Positions 7,526 through 12,433 of a stretch of 12,433 nucleotides of DNA are shown one piece after another. Location: the NCBI GenBank assembly GCA_023437255.1, contig JAEZGR010000153.1, positions 1 through 12,433 of the forward strand. Reading direction: 5' to 3'. Position numbers and translations under genes: made by a program. Numbering within the stretch: the stretch's first letter is position 1; every line of letters begins with the position of its first letter. The DNA comes from Pseudomonadota bacterium. Lineage in GTDB: Bacteria; Pseudomonadota; Gammaproteobacteria; Burkholderiales; Burkholderiaceae_B. A model generated the notes under the pieces. It was not told the DNA's origin. It worked only from the letters and a program-made list of their open reading frames with translations, and made no database searches.

Positions 7526-8917
7526 TCAGAACGGCAGCCGGATATCCGGTTTCAGTGCAGTCAGCGCATCGCGAAACTCGTTCTTGATGCGGGTCAGCGC
7601 GGCTTCTGTTTCTGCCTCGAAGCGCAGCACGATGACCGGGGTCGTGTTCGAGGGCCTGGCAAGTCCGAAGCCGTCGGCGTACTCGGCACGCACGCCGTCA
7701 ATGGTGATCAGCGATTGCGCACTGGCAAACGTGCCTTCCGACTGCAGGCGGGCGATCAGCGCATGCGGCTCGCCTTCCTGCATTTCGATCTTCAGTTCGG
7801 GCGTCGAGATGTCCTGGGGCAGGGCTTCGAGCACGGCCGAAGGATTTTCATGGGCCGACAGAATCTCGAGCAGGCGTGCGCCCGTGTACAGACCATCGTC
7901 GAAACCGAACCAGCGTTCCTTGAAGAAGATATGCCCGCTCATCTCGCCGGCAAGTGGCGCGCCTGTCTCGGCGAGCTTGGCCTTGATGAGTGAGTGGCCT
8001 GTCTGCCCCATGAGTGGCGTGCCACCGGCGGCTTCGATGGCGCGCGCGACGTGGCGGCTGCATTTCACGTCGAAGATGATGGTGGCGCCGGGCTGGCGGC
8101 TCAGCACATCTTGCGCGTACAGAATGAGCTGGCGATCGGGCCAGATGATCTGGCCAGACTTCGTGACCACGCCGACCCGGTCTGCATCGCCGTCGAAGGC
8201 GAGCCCAAGCTCGCAGTCGGTGCTCTGCACATGGCGGATCAGGTCTTCGAGATTGTGCGGATCGGCGGGATCGGGGTGGTGGTTGGGGAAGTGGCCGTCG
8301 ACATCGCAGAACAGGGTGTCGACTTCGCAGCCCAACGCCGTGAACAATTGTTCGGCCAGCACGCCACCTACACCGTTGCCGCAGTCGATCGCGATGCGCA
8401 TGGGGCGTTTGAGATGAAGATCGCCCGTCACGCGTTCGACGTAGGTCGGTTTGACGTCGAGCTTTTCACGCTCGCCCCGGGGCCCCGCGGGCTCGCGCTC
8501 GGCCAGCGCCTGCATGCGGGTGTGCAGGTCTTTGATATCGGCGCCATATAGTGTGCGCCCCGCCATCATGATCTTGAAGCCGTTGTAGTCCGGGGGGTTG
8601 TGGCTGCCTGTGATGGCGACGCCCGAGCCCGTTTCATGCACGTTCGCCGCGAAATACACGAGCGGCGTGGGCACCATGCCGATGTCCATCGTGTTCAGGC
8701 CTTCGCTGTTGGCGCCTTCATGCAACGCGTCGGCGAGAGCGGGGCTGCTGAGGCGGCCGTCGTACCCGATCACCAGCTTCGACACGCCCTGTTCCCGTGC
8801 CGATGTGGCGAGCGCCCGACCCAATAGGCGGGCAAAGTCGGAGTTCAGCTGCGCGGGCACGATGCCGCGGATGTCATAAGCCTTGAAGACGGCGCTGGGG
8901 AGCGAGGGCGTGGTCAC
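7526..8917 (-). CDS. algC: Phosphomannomutase/phosphoglucomutase (AlgC-type)
   Basis: Encodes 463 residues, the same length as Pseudomonas AlgC, with which long stretches agree. It interconverts mannose-6-P and mannose-1-P, and glucose-6-P and glucose-1-P, through a phosphoserine and a bisphosphate intermediate in the cytoplasm, supplying GDP-mannose, UDP-glucose and dTDP-sugar routes. Visible motifs: TGSHNP (103-108) with catalytic Ser105; the metal loop DGDADR (242-247); the sugar-recognition loop GEMSGH (324-329); and RPSNTTP near the C-terminus, which holds the substrate phosphate. All four domains seem complete. The start is GTG 8917, preceded by AAGGA (8926-8930 on this strand) at 8 bases. 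It is transcribed towards the glycan cluster and away from the dehydrogenase gene, so it has its own promoter. Naming it manB would be equally valid. Confidence 0.93.
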   Translation of the reverse strand: MTTPSLPSAVFKAYDIRGIVPAQLNSDFARLLGRALATSAREQGVSKLVIGYDGRLSSPALADALHEGANSEGLNTMDIGMVPTPLVYFAANVHETGSGVAITGSHNPPDYNGFKIMMAGRTLYGADIKDLHTRMQALAEREPAGPRGEREKLDVKPTYVERVTGDLHLKRPMRIAIDCGNGVGGVLAEQLFTALGCEVDTLFCDVDGHFPNHHPDPADPHNLEDLIRHVQSTDCELGLAFDGDADRVGVVTKSGQIIWPDRQLILYAQDVLSRQPGATIIFDVKCSRHVARAIEAAGGTPLMGQTGHSLIKAKLAETGAPLAGEMSGHIFFKERWFGFDDGLYTGARLLEILSAHENPSAVLEALPQDISTPELKIEMQEGEPHALIARLQSEGTFASAQSLITIDGVRAEYADGFGLARPSNTTPVIVLRFEAETEAALTRIKNEFRDALTALKPDIRLPF

Positions 8918-9093
8918 GGGTTGGTTCCTTCTGCTGTGGAGTCGTAGCGGTGCATGGCGCGTGCCCGCCGGCTTGTGCGGGCGGCCGGGTCATGCTGCGC
9001 GGCCATAATATCGTGACGCAGCAGGGGGCGCCAGCGCCGGCTCGGCGCATCTCGATGGATAAAATGGCTGTAACGACGCAAAGGAAGGCCACA
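8918..9093. promoter_or_regulatory. Divergent intergenic region between algC and FAD dehydrogenase gene
   Basis: This 176-base gap, the largest in the window, must hold promoters for both outward-facing genes. On the + strand CATAAT (9004-9009) and TAAAAT (9060-9065) are each one base from the -10 consensus, but neither has a recognisable -35 box at 16-18 bases. GCCCGC (8963-8968) and GCGGGC (8977-8982) form a 6-bp inverted repeat with an 8-base loop. Assignment of any of these is weak. Confidence 0.35.
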
Positions 9094-10503
9094 ATGGGTG
9101 CGATACAAGAACTGACAGACCTGCTGGGCGCGGCCCATGTACTGGTGGGGGCGGATGCGCAGCCGTACTGCACAGACTGGCGGGGCCGCTACAGCGGCGA
9201 GGCCATGGCGGTGGTGCGGCCGGGTTCCGTGCAGGAGCTGGCCGCCGTGGTGAAGTGGTGCAACGCGCACGGCGTTCCCATGATTCCTCAAGGGGGCAAT
9301 ACAGGTCTGTGCGGCGGCGCCACGCCTGATTCCAGCGGTCGCGCCTTGCTGGTCGTGCTCACACGGTTGAATGGGATTCGCAGTATTGATCCCCAGAACG
9401 ACACCATGGTGGTCGAGGCGGGGTGCACCCTGCAGGCGGTGCAGCAGGCAGCACATGAGGCCGACCGCCTCTTTCCATTGTCATTGGCTGCCGAGGGCAG
9501 CTGCACGATTGGAGGCAATCTCGCGACCAATGCCGGCGGCACGCAGGTGCTGCGCTATGGCAACGCGCGCGAACTGGTGCTGGGCCTTGAGGTGGTCACC
9601 CCGCAGGGGGAGATCTGGAACGGCCTGCGCGGTCTGCGCAAAGACAACACCGGCTACGATCTGCGTAATCTCTATATCGGTAGCGAAGGTACGCTGGGGT
9701 TCATCACTGCTGCCACGTTGAGGCTTTATCCGCGGCCGGCGGCGCAGTGCACGGCGCTTCTGGCCCTGCCTTCCGTCGCGGCGGCGGTGGCCATGCTTGC
9801 CCTCGCGCGCAAGGGCTTCGCGGCTTCGCTGACGGCCTACGAATTGATCGCTGCCAACTGTCTGAATGGGGTGGTGGAATGCTTCCCCGGGCAACGCATC
9901 CCCTTCGATGGCCCGTCGGCGGCGGCGCCCTGGTTCGCCTTGCTGGAGCTTTCCGACAGCGAAAGCGAGCAGCACGCGCGCGAACGCTTCGAGTCGGTGA
10001 TTGCAGCTGGTCTGGAAGAAGGCGTGGTTCTTGATGCCGTGATCGCCGCCAATGCGGGTCAGAGCCGGGCCCTGTGGCACCTTCGCGAAAGCATACCGCT
10101 TGCGGAAAAGGCCTTCGGCAAGAGCGTCAAACACGATATTTCGGTGCCGGCCTCTCGCATGGCCGAGTTCGTGGAAACGACCAACGCTGCACTGCAGGCT
10201 GCGTTTCCCGGCGTGGAACACGTGATCTTCGGCCATCTGGGCGACGGCAATCTGCATTACAACGTGGCGCGTGGCACCGCGTACTCAGAAGATTCGCTGC
10301 TGGCGAGGCAGGCCGAGATTCATGGGCTCGTGCATGATCGCGTACACGCGTTTGGTGGCTCGATCAGTGCGGAGCATGGGGTGGGGCAGCTCAAGCGTGA
10401 TTACCTGCCCCGCTACAAAGATCCGGTGGAGCTGGCCCTGATGCATCGCATCAAGGCCGCGCTCGACCCGCAGGGGCTCATGAACCCCGGCAAGGTCTTA
10501 TAG
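9094..10503 (+). CDS. FAD-linked D-2-hydroxyacid dehydrogenase (GlcD/D2HGDH-type)
   Basis: Encodes 469 residues, normal for the VAO/FAD-oxidase C family. The N-terminal FAD domain (about 30-215) has PQGGNTGL (65-72), GGNLATNAGG near 140-149, NTGYDLRNLYIG from 185 and GSEGTLGF (196-203), the pyrophosphate and flavin contacts. The C-terminal domain has HLGDGNLHYN with H381 and H388 and a conserved E427-H428 pair, the metal and substrate site of D-2-hydroxyglutarate and D-lactate dehydrogenases. It likely oxidises a D-2-hydroxyacid to the 2-oxoacid and passes electrons to a flavoprotein or quinone; D-2-hydroxyglutarate, D-lactate and glycolate are all candidates. ATG 9094 is chosen because AAGGAAGG (9081-9088) precedes it; ATG 9055 or 9064 would add a tail unlike the family. 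No Fe-S partner is adjacent. It ends 9 bases from convergent fahA. Confidence 0.87.
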   Translation: MGAIQELTDLLGAAHVLVGADAQPYCTDWRGRYSGEAMAVVRPGSVQELAAVVKWCNAHGVPMIPQGGNTGLCGGATPDSSGRALLVVLTRLNGIRSIDPQNDTMVVEAGCTLQAVQQAAHEADRLFPLSLAAEGSCTIGGNLATNAGGTQVLRYGNARELVLGLEVVTPQGEIWNGLRGLRKDNTGYDLRNLYIGSEGTLGFITAATLRLYPRPAAQCTALLALPSVAAAVAMLALARKGFAASLTAYELIAANCLNGVVECFPGQRIPFDGPSAAAPWFALLELSDSESEQHARERFESVIAAGLEEGVVLDAVIAANAGQSRALWHLRESIPLAEKAFGKSVKHDISVPASRMAEFVETTNAALQAAFPGVEHVIFGHLGDGNLHYNVARGTAYSEDSLLARQAEIHGLVHDRVHAFGGSISAEHGVGQLKRDYLPRYKDPVELALMHRIKAALDPQGLMNPGKVL

Positions 10504-10512
10504 CTTCGGGGT

Positions 10513-11835
10513 TCAGACCGGCAGGGCGGGCAGTACCGTGCCCGCACATTCGCCCAGGCTGATGGTGGGGTAGCCGGGCTTGCTGCAGCGTGCCCGCAGA
10601 ATGATCTCGTCGTGATCCTGCAGGAAGCTGCGCTCTTCACCCCAGGGCAGGGTGATTGGCTTCTTGCCGCTGACCGTGAGTTCCATGAGCGAACCCTCCT
10701 GCCCTTCCGACGGGCCCGACAGCGTGCCGGTGCCCAGCAGATCGCCCGGCTGCATGCGGCAGCCGTTCACCGTGTGGTGCGTGACAAGCTGCGCCATGCT
10801 CCAGTAGGCGTCGCGGAAGTTGCTGGTCGACAGGCGTGCGGGCTCTGCGCCCTGGCTGCGTGACTTTTCGGTCGTGAGCAGCACTTCGAGTTCGACGCCC
10901 ACCGCGCCTGTCTTGCTGTTCGCTTCGGATGACAGATAGGGCAGCGGCTGGGGATCTTCGGGTGCACGCTGGAACGGCTCACGGAACGGGGCCAGTGCTT
11001 CGAGCGTGACCACCCAGGGCGAGATCGTGCTGGCGAAGTTCTTGGCCAGGAACGGGCCAAGAGGCTGGTATTCCCAGGCCTGCAGGTCGCGCGCCGACCA
11101 GTCGTTCAATATGCACAGACCGAAGATGTGCGATTCTGCGGACTCGATGCCGATGCGCTGACCCTGTTCGTTACCCGGGCCCATGAAGATGCCCAGTTCG
11201 AGTTCATAGTCGAGTCGTGCGCAGGGGCCGAAGCCGGGTGTGCCGCCTTCGGTGGCCGGGCGGGTTTGGCCGACGGGGCGGTGGAACTGCTGCCCGGAAA
11301 CCCCGATGGTGGAAGCACGACCGTGATAGCCAATGGGCACCCATTTGTAGTTCGGCAGCAGGGGGTTGTCGGGCCGGAACTGTTTGCCGACCGCGGTTGC
11401 GTGGTACACCGAGATGTAGAAATCGGTGTAGTCGGCGATCTGCGCCGGTACGTCGTGTTCGATCGCACTGCGGTCGAGCAGCAAGGGCGCGAGCTTGCCC
11501 TGCAGCGGCGACCCCTCGCGCAGCGCGCGAGACAATTCCAGACGCAGCGCCGACCAGTGTGCGCTGCCCAGCGCCATGAGGGGATTCAGCGTGCTGCCCG
11601 AACAGGCCTGCAGGGCTTCCGCCGCCACGCCCTGCCAGGGCTGCAGGGCTGCCAGAGCAGCGAGGTCGAGTACCTTGTCGCCGATGGCCACGCCAACGCG
11701 AAACGCACCATTGCCACCCTTTTCGCGGAATACGCCGAAAGGAAGGTTCTGAATGGGGAAGCCGTTGTCGGGAAGGTTTGCGGAAGCGACCCAGCTTTTC
11801 AGACCGGGATCATGTGTTTCGTTCAGCTGTGACAT
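10513..11835 (-). CDS. fahA: Fumarylacetoacetase
   Basis: Encodes 440 residues, within the range of bacterial and animal fumarylacetoacetases. It hydrolyses fumarylacetoacetate to fumarate and acetoacetate, the last step of homogentisate (tyrosine/phenylalanine) breakdown. The N-terminal domain (about 1-125) is followed by the catalytic fold. Residues matching the mouse enzyme are visible: D138, H145 (YHAT), R154, Y170 (YHGR), metal ligands E211 and E213 (ELEL), D245, R249, Q252 and K265 in the NDWSARD-to-PLGPF..K block. The start is ATG 11835, giving MSQLNETHDP; GAAGGA (11848-11853) lies 12 bases upstream, rather far. It is third in a leftward operon after an aromatic monooxygenase and a DUF2783 protein, 48 bases after the latter. 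Homogentisate dioxygenase is not in the window. Confidence 0.95.
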   Translation of the reverse strand: MSQLNETHDPGLKSWVASANLPDNGFPIQNLPFGVFREKGGNGAFRVGVAIGDKVLDLAALAALQPWQGVAAEALQACSGSTLNPLMALGSAHWSALRLELSRALREGSPLQGKLAPLLLDRSAIEHDVPAQIADYTDFYISVYHATAVGKQFRPDNPLLPNYKWVPIGYHGRASTIGVSGQQFHRPVGQTRPATEGGTPGFGPCARLDYELELGIFMGPGNEQGQRIGIESAESHIFGLCILNDWSARDLQAWEYQPLGPFLAKNFASTISPWVVTLEALAPFREPFQRAPEDPQPLPYLSSEANSKTGAVGVELEVLLTTEKSRSQGAEPARLSTSNFRDAYWSMAQLVTHHTVNGCRMQPGDLLGTGTLSGPSEGQEGSLMELTVSGKKPITLPWGEERSFLQDHDEIILRARCSKPGYPTISLGECAGTVLPALPV

Positions 11836-11883
11836 GTACTCGTGGGTTCCTTCTACTGCTAAGGCGTGTTGCTTCTGTGCCGG

Positions 11884-12090
11884 TCAGGCCTCGGCCATGA
11901 CCGACCTGCGCGCTTCGTCGAGCGCTTGCGAAATCACGTTGATGTCGCCGATGTGGTTCGATAATAACAGGACCAATGCGGCGTTCATGGCGTTGCTTTC
12001 GTTCGTTGTCAGGTCGCGATGCGCGCTGATGAGGCGCTCATAGAATGCATCGGGCACGTTGAAGTTCGACTGTGTGTTCAGTTGGGACAT
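11884..12090 (-). CDS. DUF2783 domain-containing small protein
   Basis: Encodes 68 residues, beginning MSQLNTQSNFN. The core PDAFYERLISAHRDL, then N-A-A-L-V-L-L-L-SNHIGD, matches my recollection of DUF2783, a small family of unknown function that is repeatedly found next to aromatic-ring FAD monooxygenases. It appears all-helical and soluble, with no cysteine or metal motif and no signal peptide. ATG 12090 is chosen because a perfect AAGGAGGT sits 6 bases before it; an in-frame TTG at 12111 would bypass this site. The gene overlaps the last 13 bases of the monooxygenase, so translation is probably coupled, which hints that the two proteins act together. A role as subunit or stabiliser of the monooxygenase is speculation. 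Confidence 0.82.
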   Translation of the reverse strand: MSQLNTQSNFNVPDAFYERLISAHRDLTTNESNAMNAALVLLLSNHIGDINVISQALDEARRSVMAEA

Positions 12091-12433
12091 GACGATACCT
12101 CCTTGGTGCAAGTGGCTTGTTGCAGGGCCTTGCGTATTGCGTCGATACCGGGGGTGCGCCAGCGTGCTGCGATGTGCTGGTCGGGCCGGATCAGGTAGCA
12201 GGCGCCACCGCGGACGTCGTACCGGCCAGCCAGCACGGCGTCGTGGTCTACCACGTACTCTATGCCCGCCTTAATGTCTCCTTCCAGGGCGGGCGGAACG
12301 ACGAGGATACAGCGAAGCGGTATCGATTGTGAACCCGGGTTAACCAATTGTGTCAGAAGGGCGTCATCGGGCAGTTGTTCATTGCAGAAAAACACCGCCG
12401 TGAACGACGGGCCCAGCTGGCTCAGCCACCAGA
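12078..12433 (-). CDS. Aromatic-ring FAD-dependent monooxygenase, C-terminal part (truncated)
   Basis: The frame is open through the right edge, so only the last 117 residues are present and the start lies outside. The visible part is the thioredoxin-like C-terminal domain of MhpA/phenol-hydroxylase-type flavin monooxygenases: a hydrophobic VFFC strand, and near the end AGRYDVRGGACYLIRPDQHIAARWR, a characteristic closing motif of that group. Such enzymes use NAD(P)H and oxygen to hydroxylate phenolic acids. The catalytic FAD and NAD(P)H motifs fall outside the window, so substrate is unknown; the fahA context suggests a hydroxyphenylacetate or a related phenol feeding a homogentisate-like intermediate. 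Its 3' end overlaps the DUF2783 gene by 13 bases. Confidence 0.8.
   Translation of the reverse strand, partial: WWLSQLGPSFTAVFFCNEQLPDDALLTQLVNPGSQSIPLRCILVVPPALEGDIKAGIEYVVDHDAVLAGRYDVRGGACYLIRPDQHIAARWRTPGIDAIRKALQQATCTKEVSSCPN
12097..12104 (-). promoter_or_regulatory. Perfect Shine-Dalgarno site of the DUF2783 gene
   Basis: AAGGAGGT on the minus strand, 6 bases before ATG 12090, matches the full anti-Shine-Dalgarno sequence. It lies within the end of the monooxygenase gene and suggests the small protein is made in large amounts relative to its neighbours. Confidence 0.7.

Noticed and set aside
7452..8417. Long open frame of 321 codons on the + strand across algC
   Set aside because: It is antisense to a clear AlgC enzyme; its Ser/Arg/Pro-rich translation resembles no family and is a by-product of GC-rich codon use.
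9027..9038. GGCGC-CA-GCGCC near-palindrome in the divergent region
   Set aside because: The 2-base loop is too small for a hairpin and such GC words are common here; an operator cannot be claimed.
8950..9093. N-terminal extension of the FAD dehydrogenase to 517 residues
   Set aside because: The extra 48 residues are Ala/Arg/Gly-rich, unlike the family, and lie in the divergent promoter region; ATG 9094 follows AAGGAAGG.

Overview
The window is GC-rich, densely coded DNA with no gap longer than about 180 bases between genes. Coding style (GTG and TTG starts, strong Shine-Dalgarno sites, overlapping genes) and gene content suggest a proteobacterium, most likely a betaproteobacterium of the Burkholderiales (perhaps Alcaligenaceae). 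That placement is an inference from general knowledge of these families; no rRNA or other marker gene is present.

Left part (1-7480, all + strand): the end of a cell-surface glycan gene cluster. In order: a 5'-truncated MurJ/MviN-type flippase, a GT4 glycosyltransferase, an AsnB-type glutamine amidotransferase, a second GT4 glycosyltransferase paralogous to the first, and a 799-residue protein that joins two complete GT-B glycosyltransferase modules. Gaps are 22-35 bases or the genes overlap (ATGA), so they look like one transcription unit. The likely scheme, inferred, is that the glycosyltransferases build a lipid-linked oligosaccharide at the cytoplasmic face, the AsnB-like enzyme amidates either aspartate or a sugar acid of the glycan, and the flippase exports the product.

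Middle (7526-8917, - strand): algC-type phosphomannomutase/phosphoglucomutase, convergent with the glycan operon. It makes hexose-1-phosphates, the precursors of the nucleotide sugars such glycosyltransferases use. A 176-base divergent region separates it from a + strand FAD-linked D-2-hydroxyacid dehydrogenase of the GlcD/D2HGDH type (9094-10503).

Right part (10513-12433, - strand): an aromatic catabolism operon read leftwards: the C-terminal end of an aromatic-ring FAD monooxygenase, a 68-residue DUF2783 protein and fumarylacetoacetase (fahA). This fits a homogentisate-type ring-cleavage route ending in fumarate and acetoacetate.

No tRNA, rRNA, CRISPR array, insertion sequence or phage gene was seen, and I found no clearly new multi-gene system. 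The points most worth following are an uninterrupted run of eight G at codons 17-20 of the double glycosyltransferase (a possible on/off slippage site), the double glycosyltransferase itself, the AsnB-like enzyme between paralogous glycosyltransferases, and the conserved small DUF2783 gene of unknown function.
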